46,554 nt of DNA from CAZJWR01 sp964549765. Its GTDB lineage: Bacteria > Zixibacteria > MSB-5A5 > GN15 > JAAZOE01. The stretch covers positions 1 through 46,554 of the forward strand of contig CAZJWR010000026.1 in NCBI GenBank assembly GCA_964549765.1. The letters run 5' to 3'. The position numbers and the translations under genes are program-made. Below, piece after piece: positions 34,858 through 44,208 of the stretch (its first letter is position 1; each line of letters begins with the position of its first letter). The notes beneath the pieces are model-generated. The model saw only the letters and a program-made list of their open reading frames with translations, had not been told where the DNA came from and searched no databases.

Positions 34858-35838
34858 ATGGTAAGTCCCGATTTACAGGATCTAACCCGGCCGATCGCGC
34901 GGGATCTGGAAGCGTTCGACAGCAAGCTCCGCGACTATCTCCGGGCCGATTCGGCCATGATCAGCGCCGTCATCCGGCATATTATGTCGTCGCGGGGCAA
35001 ACGGCTTCGTCCCGCCGTGCTGTTTTTGACCGCCCGGGGCGGCGGTTACCACTCGCCCCGCTTGGTCGAGGCCGCCCTTGCTATCGAGTTGATCCACACC
35101 GCCACGCTGCTCCACGACGATGTTGTCGATGAATCCGATTTCCGCCGAGGCCAGCATACCGTCAACCATCGCTGGAACAACCTCGTATCGGTCCTGATGG
35201 GCGATTTCCTTTTCTCGCGGGCGTTTGTCGTGATGGTCAAGACCGGTTCCTCCGAAGTCATCAGCGCCATTAGTTCGGCTACCGAACGGGTCAGTTTCGG
35301 CGAATTGCGCCAGATCGAGGAATGCGCCAACTACGATCTGGCCGAAGAGGAATATATCCGGATTATTTCCGACAAAACCGCCGCGCTGTTTTCGGCGGCG
35401 TGCGAAATCGGCCCCATAATCAGAAAGGCGCCCTCGAAAGAAAGAGATAAATTCCGCACTTTCGGCGAAAACGTCGGAATAGCGTTCCAGATCACCGACG
35501 ACCTGCTCGATTTTGTCGGCAACAGCAGCAAAACGGGCAAGGGCACCGGAAGCGACCTGACGCAGGGAAAAGTGACCTTGCCCCTCATCTATTCGATGTC
35601 CAAATCCTCAAAAAAAGTCCGCGCCGAAATCAGCGACCTGCTCAACAACGGTATCGACCGCAGGGGCATCGGCCGTATCTTGGAATTCGTTACCGACAAG
35701 GGCGGCATTGACTATGCCTACGACGTCGCCCGGCAGTATTCGGAACGCGCCGGCGATATTTTCGACAACATGAAAAACAACATCTATCGCCGGACGCTCG
35801 AAAACCTCTTGAAATTCACCGTCAACCGGGAAAGCTGA
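34858..35838 (+). CDS. Long-chain polyprenyl diphosphate synthase
   Basis: 326 aa from ATG 34858 (AAGGAAACAGC upstream); an in-frame TTG at 34837 is less likely. The first aspartate-rich motif is D87-D-V-V-D91 in LLHDDVVDESDFRRGQHTVN, the second D214-D-L-L-D218 in ITDDLLDFVG. The residues before the first motif are small (HTATLL), which in this family permits long products (heptaprenyl to decaprenyl) rather than GGPP. The product likely feeds a respiratory quinone side chain or lipid carriers; the exact chain length cannot be read. The family includes IspB/HepS-type enzymes. Confidence 0.85.
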   Translation: MVSPDLQDLTRPIARDLEAFDSKLRDYLRADSAMISAVIRHIMSSRGKRLRPAVLFLTARGGGYHSPRLVEAALAIELIHTATLLHDDVVDESDFRRGQHTVNHRWNNLVSVLMGDFLFSRAFVVMVKTGSSEVISAISSATERVSFGELRQIEECANYDLAEEEYIRIISDKTAALFSAACEIGPIIRKAPSKERDKFRTFGENVGIAFQITDDLLDFVGNSSKTGKGTGSDLTQGKVTLPLIYSMSKSSKKVRAEISDLLNNGIDRRGIGRILEFVTDKGGIDYAYDVARQYSERAGDIFDNMKNNIYRRTLENLLKFTVNRES

Positions 35839-35926
35839 TGTCCCGGCTGCCGCTGACCGTGAAATCCCCACGGACATCTTATTCTAAAACCAGAGGCCGC
35901 CTGCAGCGTACAAGCACTGTACCGAT

Positions 35927-38110
35927 ATGGATCGATTGAGCATAGAATTCTTGAGCCGTCATCTCTGGTTGGTGATCGTTTTCTGCCTGGCTCTCCTGGC
36001 GGCATCATATTTCTATTACCGGCGCACCACGCCGCCGCTGCCGAAGATGTTGCGGGGATTGCTTTTCGTATTTCGGGGCGCCGCCTTTCTGGCTTTGTTC
36101 CTGGCGCTGGCTCAGCCGATTATTTCCTACAACTCCGTGACGCAGGCCAAAAAGAAAATGGCCGTCCTGCTCGATAACTCCACTTCGATGAATCAACCTC
36201 TCCGGCCCGAGTCTGACCGGACCCGACTGCAGGAAGCCGAGGATGTGCTGAACGGTCCGGAACTGGCCCGTCTGCGCGACAATCTTGATATTACGACCTT
36301 CGCCTACGCCGAATCTCTGGTCGTGGCCGACCAAAGCCAATCTCTCCCCGGCAAAATGACTGACCCTGGCCAGGCGCTGACACAGCTTCGGCGACAGTCG
36401 GCGATCGATCCCTATGATTACATCATGATGGTATCCGACGGCCGCGTGACCGAGGGTGAAGACCCCGGTGACGTCGCCGCCGAATACGGCCGGCCGGTGC
36501 TGGCTATCGCCGTCGGCGATTCTGTCCGGGTCGAGGATATCGCTCTCGATAATGTCGATTATAACGAAGTTGTCTTCGCCGGGAAACAAACCGAAATCAA
36601 AGCCGTCGTTTCCCAGCAGGGCGCCTTTGACGGCAAACTGCAAATTCACTTATCCGACGGAAACACCGTCCTGACCCAGCGCACCGACGATCCGCCGGGC
36701 GACGGCAAAACCGGCGAGTATACGCTCACGTATACGCCGTCCAAGCCGGGCCGGATGTTTCTCAACCTGGAGGTGACCGGGCCGAATGACGAGGCCAATC
36801 CCAAAAACAACCGTCGCACCTTCGCCGTGCGGGTGCTGAAAAGCAAGCTCAATGTCCTCGCATATAGCTCGTCGGTCAATCAGGAATACGCTTTTCTCAA
36901 TCGGTTCCTGAAATCGCGCGACGATTACGAAATCACCCGCGTCATCGATGCCCCCGGCGGCGACCGTCTCGGCGAACGGTTCCCGACCACGCAGGAGCGA
37001 CTGAACAGCTTCGATCTGGTCATCCTGATCGATCCCAATCTCAATCGCCTCAGCAGCCATTACGACGAATTTATATCATATATGACCGATCGCGGCGGCG
37101 CGGTTTTGCTCCTGATGGGCGAAGAATACGATAAGAGCGCTCCGGGAAATCGCCTCGAAACGCTCTCGCCGCTGGCCGTATCGTCCGCCCGACGGTCGCC
37201 GGTGCGCTACGGCAAATTCCATATCGTGCCCAATCCGCAGATGACCTTTCATCCCGTCATCAAGCTGGCCGAGACGCGAGAAGACATCGATGCCGCATGG
37301 GCCAATCAACCGCCGTTTTCGGTCAGTGTGCCGGTCGATTCGGTGCGTTCAGGGTCGGTCACACTCGGTTATCTCGAAGGCGAACTCGGTCGCGGCCGGG
37401 ATGCCGCCGCTGCCTATAAACGATATGGGGCGGGCAAAATTCTGGCCTTTTCCGTCGCGCCATTCTGGAACTGGGCCTTTCTGCCCATCGGTGTCGGCAG
37501 CGACGTCTCCATCTACAATGATTTCTTTGCCGCCACCATCCGCTGGCTGACCATCAGCGATGAATCCGACCGCCTCAGCTTCAAGCCGGTCAAAGATGTC
37601 TTTCAGAGCGGGGAAGAGGTCGTATTCGAAGGATTCATCCGCGATGAGGGATTCCGGCCCATCGAAGGCGCCGGCGGCGACCTGGTTGTCGTCTCCGCCG
37701 ACGGCGACAGCAGCCTCGTTTCGATCATCCCCGATCCCGCCCGCGAGGGAGGCTATCGTGCCAACGCCGGCGTCCTGCCGCCGGGATCGTATACATATCA
37801 TGCCCAATTGGCCGCCGATTCGGTCAAGCTGGGACGGTTACACGGTGAGTTTGCCGTCGATGACATCGACCGCGAAACCGCCTTTTCCGCCGTCGACTGG
37901 AACAGCCTCGCACGGGCCGCCCGCAACTCCGGCGGTGTATTCGCATCGTATAATAACCTCGAGCCGCTCCTCGATGCCGTCGATCTCGACCGCGTCCGCG
38001 TCGAACGCACCCATGAATATCGCATCTGGGATAATATCGTTCTGCTGATTATCATTCTCGTGGCGCTTTCCGCCGAATGGTTCATCCGCAAACGCCGCCA
38101 ACTGCTGTAA
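35927..38110 (+). CDS. Membrane von Willebrand factor A-like protein
   Basis: 727 aa. Two N-terminal membrane segments (residues ~12-30 and 45-66), then a VWA-like domain with a MIDAS-type D83-N-S85-T-S87 (LLDNSTSMNQ). The large extracytoplasmic part contains beta-sandwich pieces (SVRSGSVTLGYL, REGGYRANAGVLPPGSYTYHA). One membrane segment lies near the C-terminus (DNIVLLIIILVALSAEWF). This is the architecture of Bat-like/glutamine-amidotransferase-adjacent membrane proteins of FCB bacteria that act in envelope stress or protein assembly. Partner BatB/C genes are not present here. It follows the polyprenyl synthase by 88 bases. Confidence 0.7.
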   Translation: MDRLSIEFLSRHLWLVIVFCLALLAASYFYYRRTTPPLPKMLRGLLFVFRGAAFLALFLALAQPIISYNSVTQAKKKMAVLLDNSTSMNQPLRPESDRTRLQEAEDVLNGPELARLRDNLDITTFAYAESLVVADQSQSLPGKMTDPGQALTQLRRQSAIDPYDYIMMVSDGRVTEGEDPGDVAAEYGRPVLAIAVGDSVRVEDIALDNVDYNEVVFAGKQTEIKAVVSQQGAFDGKLQIHLSDGNTVLTQRTDDPPGDGKTGEYTLTYTPSKPGRMFLNLEVTGPNDEANPKNNRRTFAVRVLKSKLNVLAYSSSVNQEYAFLNRFLKSRDDYEITRVIDAPGGDRLGERFPTTQERLNSFDLVILIDPNLNRLSSHYDEFISYMTDRGGAVLLLMGEEYDKSAPGNRLETLSPLAVSSARRSPVRYGKFHIVPNPQMTFHPVIKLAETREDIDAAWANQPPFSVSVPVDSVRSGSVTLGYLEGELGRGRDAAAAYKRYGAGKILAFSVAPFWNWAFLPIGVGSDVSIYNDFFAATIRWLTISDESDRLSFKPVKDVFQSGEEVVFEGFIRDEGFRPIEGAGGDLVVVSADGDSSLVSIIPDPAREGGYRANAGVLPPGSYTYHAQLAADSVKLGRLHGEFAVDDIDRETAFSAVDWNSLARAARNSGGVFASYNNLEPLLDAVDLDRVRVERTHEYRIWDNIVLLIIILVALSAEWFIRKRRQLL

Positions 38111-38145
38111 GCTGTACTTTATCGCACATCGGTTGAGGGTTCCGT

Positions 38146-38230
38146 GGGCGGCAGACGCCCTCGTCTGCCCCATAAGTGTGGATCACAAGCAATTTAGTCT
38201 CGGTGGCCCACCCGTGCTTGCACGGGTGGG
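38146..38230. repeat. Two perfect hairpins between convergent genes
   Basis: Hairpin 1 pairs GGCAGACG (38150-38157) with CGTCTGCC (38162-38169). Hairpin 2 pairs CCCACCCGTGC (38207-38217) with GCACGGGTGGG (38220-38230) with only TT between. Neither is followed by a T-run, so they are not simple terminators. They look like REP-type or other dispersed repeats; only one copy lies in this window. A nearby run SQGHHHGYHMSSDMG in one frame is probably not a gene. Confidence 0.5.
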
Positions 38231-38307
38231 ATGTAGTTGGTCGGTATACAATGAGCCAAGGCCATCATCATGGATACCACATGTCCTCCGACATGGGAAT
38301 GCACTCA

Positions 38308-39312
38308 TCACAGGGAGAGCTTTTGATACGGAACGGCATTAACGTCAAACGACGACCGTTCGCCGCAAGATAAATGAATATGCCCCGTTTCGGCGATCAT
38401 GGCGGCGTTGTCAGTGCATAATTCCAAAGGCGGATACATCAATCGCATGCCCCGCCCATTGCACGCTTCGCCGAGTTTGTTCCGCAGCCGCGAATTGGCG
38501 GCCACGCCGCCCGATAACGCCAGCACATCGCGACCGGTCTTTTCCAGCCCCAAAAGCGATTTCTCGCACAATATATCGACAGCGGCCTCCTGAAACGATG
38601 CCGCGATATCGGCCTTATGGCTTTGCAGATCGTTATCGGACATTTTTTGAATCTGCAGCGCTACGGCTGTTTTCAATCCCGAATAGGAAAAATCGAGACG
38701 ATCTTCACCCGCCAATGCTCGCGGGAAACGAACGAAATCCGGGTGGCCATCCCGTGCCAGACGGTCGAGTTCGGCCCCGCCGGGATATCCCAATCCCAGA
38801 AGTTTGGCCACCTTGTCGAACGCCTCGCCGGCGGCATCATCGAGCGTCCGTCCCAGGACGGTATAATTGCCGATCCCGGCCACGTCAATCAACATGGTGT
38901 GCCCGCCGGAGACCAGAAGCGTCAGGAATGTGTCGTCGAGCTCGGGATGCGCCAGCAAATTGGCGACGATATGTCCTTCGAGATGATTGACGGCATAGAA
39001 CGGTTTATCGAGTCCATACGCTAGCGATTTGGCCATGCTGAGGCCGACCAGGAGCGCTCCCACCAGTCCCGGCCCGAACGTGGCCGCAAAACCGTCGACG
39101 TTATCCAGATCGATTCCCGCCTCCCGTAAGGCGTCTTCCATGATCGGTACGATGCGCTTGATATGCTCGCGGCCGGCCAGCTCCGGAACCACGCCGCCGA
39201 ATTTCCGGTGCACCGCCTGTGAGTAGATGACATTCGACCGCACCCGGCGGCCGTCGTCGACCACCGCCGCTGAAGTTTCATCGCACGATGTTTCCAGACC
39301 GAGGACAATCAT
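38308..39312 (-). CDS. tsaD: tRNA N6-adenosine threonylcarbamoyltransferase
   Basis: 334 aa, standard for TsaD. The opening GLETSCDETSAAVVDD is the family signature. Iron/zinc ligands are H110 and H114 (NHLEGHI) and D301 (CTDNAAMIAETG). VSGGHT and the nucleotide loop ALSGGVAANSRLR are present. With TsaB/C/E it makes t6A37 in ANN-decoding tRNAs. The start overlaps the stop of the YbbR-like gene by ATGA, so the two are translationally coupled. Confidence 0.97.
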   Translation of the reverse strand: MIVLGLETSCDETSAAVVDDGRRVRSNVIYSQAVHRKFGGVVPELAGREHIKRIVPIMEDALREAGIDLDNVDGFAATFGPGLVGALLVGLSMAKSLAYGLDKPFYAVNHLEGHIVANLLAHPELDDTFLTLLVSGGHTMLIDVAGIGNYTVLGRTLDDAAGEAFDKVAKLLGLGYPGGAELDRLARDGHPDFVRFPRALAGEDRLDFSYSGLKTAVALQIQKMSDNDLQSHKADIAASFQEAAVDILCEKSLLGLEKTGRDVLALSGGVAANSRLRNKLGEACNGRGMRLMYPPLELCTDNAAMIAETGHIHLSCGERSSFDVNAVPYQKLSL

Positions 39313-40229
39313 GGGGAGACAATCACCCGAACCGAATCGGGCGACACGCGGATTAGGGAGACGTTTTGCGGCAATTGCACTTGCGGTTTCAGATATTCGC
39401 CCTTGCCGTCGCCGGCCGCCTGCACGGCGACATTGATACCGTCGGAAGACAACGTATCGATGATGGAAACGGGCCCGCGAACCGTGACCGTCACCCGCCC
39501 CGGATCGACGACCGGACGCCGGATGATGCCATCGGGTAGAACCGCCACCGGGACTCCGGCGAATTCCCGTTCCCTGATTTTATCGACGGCCACCCATGCC
39601 GTCACCGAATCCTGTCTCAGCAGCACCGACATCTGATCGGGGATTTCCAGTCTAAGTTCCACCCGGACCAGTTCTTCGGCGCCGTCAAGAATTCTCTGTT
39701 CGGTAAAGACCGAGTCGATGCGCCCCAGGGTTTGCACCGGGCCGATCATCCAGACGTTCGACGGCGTGACCCGTTCGCTCCCGGCAACGACCATATAATC
39801 ATCGTCGGGAATCACCGCCAGACGCGACGCCACCGGGATCAGCGTCGAATCGACGCGGTCGAGCCGGACGACGACCGGCATGGTGGCGGGGATATCGAGC
39901 AGGGTGACGTTTTCCGACCGCACCAGCGAAACCGTTTCGAGATTGAAATCGATGGTATTCTGGCCGCGCACGAAACGCGTGGCCTTGATTCGAAGGCCGG
40001 CGTGTTTCCAGTCGCTGCGCAGCAACTGTTTGCCCTCGGCTAAAACTTTCACCGAAAGCGATTCGGGCAGGGGAGTGATCGGCGCCAGATTCGACGGCAA
40101 TTCGTAGTCGGTGATGGGCAGTTTCAATTCATATTCATATTGTTTCTCGGTGATGACGTTGAACCACAGCAAAATGGCCAGCACCACGGCAAGAAGCTTG
40201 ATGATAATATTCAGCACGGAACCTGTCAT
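39309..40229 (-). CDS. YbbR-like domain protein
   Basis: 306 aa. A single N-terminal membrane segment (residues ~8-24) precedes four YbbR-like beta domains; the first, VITEKQYEYELKLPITDYEL, is typical. Later copies appear around WKHAGLRIKAT, VVVRLDRV and VTVRGPVS. YbbR/CdaR-like proteins occur near glmM/cdaA in many bacteria, and in Firmicutes CdaR modulates the diadenylate cyclase. Here the neighbour is tsaD and cdaA is not in the window. The role is therefore not assigned. It is likely co-transcribed with the FG-GAP gene, which ends 58 bases upstream. Confidence 0.75.
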   Translation of the reverse strand: MTGSVLNIIIKLLAVVLAILLWFNVITEKQYEYELKLPITDYELPSNLAPITPLPESLSVKVLAEGKQLLRSDWKHAGLRIKATRFVRGQNTIDFNLETVSLVRSENVTLLDIPATMPVVVRLDRVDSTLIPVASRLAVIPDDDYMVVAGSERVTPSNVWMIGPVQTLGRIDSVFTEQRILDGAEELVRVELRLEIPDQMSVLLRQDSVTAWVAVDKIREREFAGVPVAVLPDGIIRRPVVDPGRVTVTVRGPVSIIDTLSSDGINVAVQAAGDGKGEYLKPQVQLPQNVSLIRVSPDSVRVIVSP

Positions 40230-40287
40230 CGTCTATGTCGATCGTGTTTCCTGCACGATATCGCGTCTATTATATATTCGGCACGTA

Positions 40288-41802
40288 TCAACTGATTCTG
40301 TTGGTCACCAGAAGGGTCAGCCGCGTCATTCCCTGCGCCGGCTTGTGAATTATTACCAGGTCGTCCCGCCCGTCATTATTCAGTTGGGCCGGGCGAATGC
40401 TGTTCGGTGACTGCATATCAAGCACCAGCGACGCCTTGCTTTCGATATACTCCCGGGCCAGGCCGCGATAAAACATCAACTGGCCGCCGCCGTCGGCCAC
40501 CACCAGGTCGGCCAGCCCGTCGCCGTCGTAATCACCCGACCAATCGAGACGAATATCCGCTGTGGGATCGGCCTGCTCGAAATCCAGACGGCACGATATT
40601 TCCCGCCGGACCGTCGGCTCCTTGGACGGCTGGCCGGCATTGTCAATCGGGTAGATCAGGACATGCACGTCGGTCTTCTTGGTGATCATCTTCTGGACGG
40701 TCGACAAAATACCCAATTCCACCGCCGGCACGGCCAGTTCCGGCGTCCCATCGTTGTTGAAATCGCCGACGATAAGATTGCCGCAGGCGTCCGTCAGCGT
40801 GATGCGATGACCCTCGACCCGGCGTCCGAGGAGAATATCGGCGGCGTTGAAAAATGTGATTTCGGTATGGGCGCCCGAAATGCCGCCGTCCGACCGGCTG
40901 CAGATCAGGTCGAGGCGGCCGTCACGGTCATAATCCATCAGCTGCGATTGCAGCATGCTGCCGTCTTCGACATTCTGAAAATGGAACTCGGTTTTGCGGT
41001 CGGCCCCGAATTCCCCCTTATCGTTCTGCATATACATAATCAGCCGGTCGGGCCAGATCAGATAAATATCGTCCCTGCCGTCACCATTGCCGTCATGGAC
41101 GACCACGTCGGGTATGCTTACGATATACTGGCTCGCCTGCGACGGGCTGTAATCGCCGAATAATTTCACCGGCCTGCTTTCCACTGCGCATCGTTGTGAC
41201 GCCGGCAACTCGACCAGCTTGCTGAACTTCCCGTCGGCATATGTCCAGACCGCAAATCCGGTATAATCGGGTAGAAATACCGCCGGCCGGCCCGACACCG
41301 TCCGAAAACATTTTTCCGGCAACAAACCGTTTTCGATCCCGCCGCCGAAAATGGTCGGGGCGGCTATAACATGAACAGGTTCTTCTTTGAAATGACCGTC
41401 CTCGAAACGATATCGCCACAGCCCGTCGCGATCCATGACATATACCTCGGCGGCGTCATCGCCGTCAAGGTCCAGGCATTGGACGACATTGGCCGAAGGC
41501 GAAAGCATAAATGTCTGCGATGGGCCCGGAGGAAATCGTCCCGCTTCACGCTGGATATATGTCGAAAGTATCCGATTGCCGGAGGCGTCAGCGGCGAAAA
41601 CGGCCAGATCGATCAGACTGTCACCGTTGAAATCGGCCTCGCGGGTCCCCAAAATGATGCCGCGCACGTCGATCTGCTGCTGGATGAAGATGTCGTCATC
41701 GGCGGCGCGCACGACGGAGAGACATGACACGGTCATGAGCACGATCAACGTCCACATGAACGCCGAACATATCCCCGGTATTTGAGAAGCTCTTATCCGC
41801 AT
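40288..41802 (-). CDS. Secreted FG-GAP/VCBS repeat protein
   Basis: 504 aa with a signal peptide (residues ~1-33, ending VRAADDD). Seven calcium-binding-type D-x-[DN]-x-D-G repeats are seen, for example DFNGDSLIDLAV, DGNGDGRDDIYLIW, DYDRDGRLDLI, DFNNDGTPELAV and DYDGDGLADLVV. This fits an integrin-like beta propeller of an extracellular binding protein. A clear promoter (TTGAAT-17-TATCTT, 41823-41851 on the minus strand) lies upstream. It starts an apparent operon with the YbbR-like gene and tsaD. Ligand unknown. Confidence 0.8.
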   Translation of the reverse strand: MRIRASQIPGICSAFMWTLIVLMTVSCLSVVRAADDDIFIQQQIDVRGIILGTREADFNGDSLIDLAVFAADASGNRILSTYIQREAGRFPPGPSQTFMLSPSANVVQCLDLDGDDAAEVYVMDRDGLWRYRFEDGHFKEEPVHVIAAPTIFGGGIENGLLPEKCFRTVSGRPAVFLPDYTGFAVWTYADGKFSKLVELPASQRCAVESRPVKLFGDYSPSQASQYIVSIPDVVVHDGNGDGRDDIYLIWPDRLIMYMQNDKGEFGADRKTEFHFQNVEDGSMLQSQLMDYDRDGRLDLICSRSDGGISGAHTEITFFNAADILLGRRVEGHRITLTDACGNLIVGDFNNDGTPELAVPAVELGILSTVQKMITKKTDVHVLIYPIDNAGQPSKEPTVRREISCRLDFEQADPTADIRLDWSGDYDGDGLADLVVADGGGQLMFYRGLAREYIESKASLVLDMQSPNSIRPAQLNNDGRDDLVIIHKPAQGMTRLTLLVTNRIS

Positions 41803-41822
41803 GCGATATACCCTCGGCCAGT

Positions 41823-41851
41823 AAGATAGGCAATAGCCGCAAGGGATTCAA
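41823..41851 (-). promoter_or_regulatory. Promoter of the FG-GAP gene
   Basis: On the minus strand TTGAAT (41851-41846) and TATCTT (41828-41823) are separated by 17 bases, with a start about 15 bases ahead of the ATG at 41802. It shares the TATCTT -10 with the valS and polyprenyl synthase promoters. Confidence 0.5.
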
Positions 41852-42013
41852 TCAATTTTTGTCTGAACCATTCGGCCTGTCGATACGACCGTGTTTTTTG
41901 TACAATTTATTGCCTGTGACGGCCGATGTCATTTTCATATATTGTACGTGAGACGGCCCGAAATATTCGCTCCGGGCCGTGAAAAACGATATGCTGCGAT
42001 GGCATAAAGGCGA

Positions 42014-43219
42014 ATGAAAAAAACCGCACGAAATCAGATTCTGGTGGTCTCAGCGGGCGATCTCGGGCAGGAAAGAAAATCGCTGCCTGGCATCGTCCGC
42101 CGATACAACGCCTCCGCCGCTGACGACAAGATATCGCTGACACAATGGCCTACCGACTCGGCGAGAAAACGACGACTCGACATCAATGCCTATAATCTCG
42201 TCATTTTTCTGCTCTGGAAAAAATGGGGCGATCCCTCGGGGAAATACTCGTCGGAATTCAAGCGGGTTTTGGCCGAGACCGAAGGGGCAGGCCTTCCTTC
42301 TCTGTTGTATTTTCGGATAATTCCCGATCACGATATGGTCGCGCCCAATCAGGACATTTCGCGGATTATCCGTTTTCGGGATGAAATCGAAAAACAACCC
42401 GGCGTCAGCTATTTCTGGTACGACGACCCCGACCACTGGAAGAATATGATGCTTAATCACCTGGACCGATGGGTAAGCGGTGACCTGCCGCATCATCAGC
42501 TCGCCGCCGAGGTGTCCGACCATAAAAGGCGGCTAGCGGGACTGATCAGGACGCTGAGTAAGGCGAAAAGCAAATGGCCTCTCGACCCCTTTCGCATGGC
42601 CCTGAAGGCGTATTCGCTAACTGAAAAAAACCGCCTCACCCGAGCCAGTCAGCAATTCGCGAAGGCGATCGCGGCGGCGAGGGAACCGTATTTGATTAAC
42701 GAATACGGCATTTTCCTCAAGAGAAACGGGTTATGGCTCATCGCCGAAAAAACGTTCGAGGATCTGGCGCGGCTGGGGCAGTTTATGGAGGACAAGCTCG
42801 TAATCGGATCGGCTATGCGCCACCTCGGCGACGTCAACCGGCGCGCGGACAAACCGGCTCGCGCCGACAGATTCCTCCGCAGAGCCGCGGCGGCGGAGCG
42901 GGACTCGGGGAGAACCTTGAAAGTCGCCGCCATTCAGCAGGAGAGGGGGATGCTTCATTATAAAATGGGGCATCTCGATATGGCGCAAAGACTCTTTGCC
43001 GATGCGCTGAAAATGTACGAACAGGCGGAATCTCTCGAAGGTCAGGCGATCATCTATTTTTCGCTCACCGGCGTTCACATAGAAAAAGCGAACGCGGTCG
43101 CGGCCGTGCACACCGGTCAAAAGGCCCTGGACCTTTTCCGCCGAATCGGCGCCGACGATATGATCGACAAGCTGCAAACACTCCTGAAGGCTTTGGGAAA
43201 AGATCGGAATACATACTGA
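42014..43219 (+). CDS. DUF4062-like domain protein with TPR repeats
   Basis: 401 aa. Residues ~8-155 have the DUF4062 plan: an early SAGDLGQERKSL (family: SSTxxDLxxER), DINAYNLVIFLLWKKWGDP (D-x-Y-x-x-V-I-x-x-W-G-D/S) and GLPSLLYFRIIPDHD, then an aromatic run YFWYDDPDHW. DUF4062 often sits at the N-terminus of STAND/NLR-type or TPR proteins of conflict systems. Here it is followed by about four TPR-like repeats (~170-395) and no ATPase. No defence genes are adjacent. It may be a sensor or scaffold of an unknown pathway. A 5'-leader hairpin (ACGGCCCG/CGGGCCGT) lies at 41953-41980. Confidence 0.65.
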   Translation: MKKTARNQILVVSAGDLGQERKSLPGIVRRYNASAADDKISLTQWPTDSARKRRLDINAYNLVIFLLWKKWGDPSGKYSSEFKRVLAETEGAGLPSLLYFRIIPDHDMVAPNQDISRIIRFRDEIEKQPGVSYFWYDDPDHWKNMMLNHLDRWVSGDLPHHQLAAEVSDHKRRLAGLIRTLSKAKSKWPLDPFRMALKAYSLTEKNRLTRASQQFAKAIAAAREPYLINEYGIFLKRNGLWLIAEKTFEDLARLGQFMEDKLVIGSAMRHLGDVNRRADKPARADRFLRRAAAAERDSGRTLKVAAIQQERGMLHYKMGHLDMAQRLFADALKMYEQAESLEGQAIIYFSLTGVHIEKANAVAAVHTGQKALDLFRRIGADDMIDKLQTLLKALGKDRNTY

Positions 43220-43262
43220 CGATATTCAGCCGGCTCGCCGATCCGGTCGACGCCGCACCTCA

Positions 43263-44099
43263 TTATTTGCGAAATTCAAGCACCGCCGCCCAGTACAAAC
43301 GCGTCAGGAAGGGGAATGTCCTCGCCAGCCCGGCATCGACGCCGTCGAGACGGTCGGCGTAACGCGATATCAACGGCAGCCGCGCCAGTTTTCGGAGAAA
43401 AAGATACGGCGTTCGAACCGATTCCCCGAAATAGGAGCCGAGAAGCTCGATGTCGGCTCGGGTCAGGCCGCCGCCGCCGGGCGATTCGAAACATTTCTGC
43501 GGAAACAGGCTTCGCAAATAAATCATCCAGCCGAACGGGATCATCGGCTCCAGAAAAATCGCTGTCCCACCCGGTTTCAGTACCCGCGAAATTTCCCGGC
43601 CGGCCAGCTTCGTGTTCAGATGATGCAAGGCGCCGACGCCGATAACGTAATCGAAGCTGTCGTCCTCGAATCCGATCGCATGGACCGACATGCGCGCCAG
43701 GCCGATCCGGTCGGCGACGCCGTTGCTTGCCGCGTTTTTACCGGCCAGCTCGATCATTCGCGGGGACAAATCGATCCCGACGACGCACGCGCCGTGCTTG
43801 GCGCAGCGTATCGACGCAATCCCGTGACCGTTGCAAATGTCGAGGACGCTTTTCCCGGAGACGTTTTTTAACAGCGAATAAAAATGCCGGTGCATCGCCG
43901 GCATATCCTCGTGTTCGTCGTAGCGGAACCGCTCCGGGTCGTACGCGTCGAGATACTTGTCCGCCTCGATATCGTAAAACTCGCGTTCGAGCCGGTCTTT
44001 GATCGGCAGATGTTCCTCTTGTTTGAGAGGATTGCGATACAGCCGCCGCACGGCCCGCGAATTCCTCCAGTACGATTGTATGGCGTGACGTATCCCCAT
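43263..44099 (-). CDS. Class I SAM-dependent methyltransferase
   Basis: 278 aa. Motif I reads VLDICNGHGIASIRCAKHGA with Asn-Gly in place of the usual Gly-x-Gly (I-C-N-G-H-G). VVGIDLSPRMIELAGKNA is motif post I. FDYVIGVGALHHLNTKL and GGTAIFLEPMIPFG continue the Methyltransf_11 pattern. The C-terminal ~80 residues are a helical tail. It follows the TPR lipoprotein gene on the same strand and could share its transcript. Substrate unknown. The Asn in motif I may lower SAM affinity or reflect a divergent subfamily. Confidence 0.75.
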   Translation of the reverse strand: MGIRHAIQSYWRNSRAVRRLYRNPLKQEEHLPIKDRLEREFYDIEADKYLDAYDPERFRYDEHEDMPAMHRHFYSLLKNVSGKSVLDICNGHGIASIRCAKHGACVVGIDLSPRMIELAGKNAASNGVADRIGLARMSVHAIGFEDDSFDYVIGVGALHHLNTKLAGREISRVLKPGGTAIFLEPMIPFGWMIYLRSLFPQKCFESPGGGGLTRADIELLGSYFGESVRTPYLFLRKLARLPLISRYADRLDGVDAGLARTFPFLTRLYWAAVLEFRK

Positions 44100-44208
44100 C
44101 GTCCGGAAACAGCCTTTGTCGATTCGTCCCGGGGCTCCCGTTCCGACCGTTACCGCCTAAATCGCACAGCCCGGCGAATTGCGCTTTCGGGGCATCCCGG
44201 TCTGCCGG

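Noticed and set aside
38233..38342. Small ORF with a His/Met-rich run (SQGHHHGYHMSSDMG) that might bind metal
   Set aside because: It has no ribosome site and overlaps a repeat region and the tsaD 3' end. Composition is likely chance.
42733..42963. Out-of-frame ORFs within the TPR part of the DUF4062 gene
   Set aside because: They are shadows of the real frame with arginine/glycine-rich translation typical of GC-rich off-frame reading.
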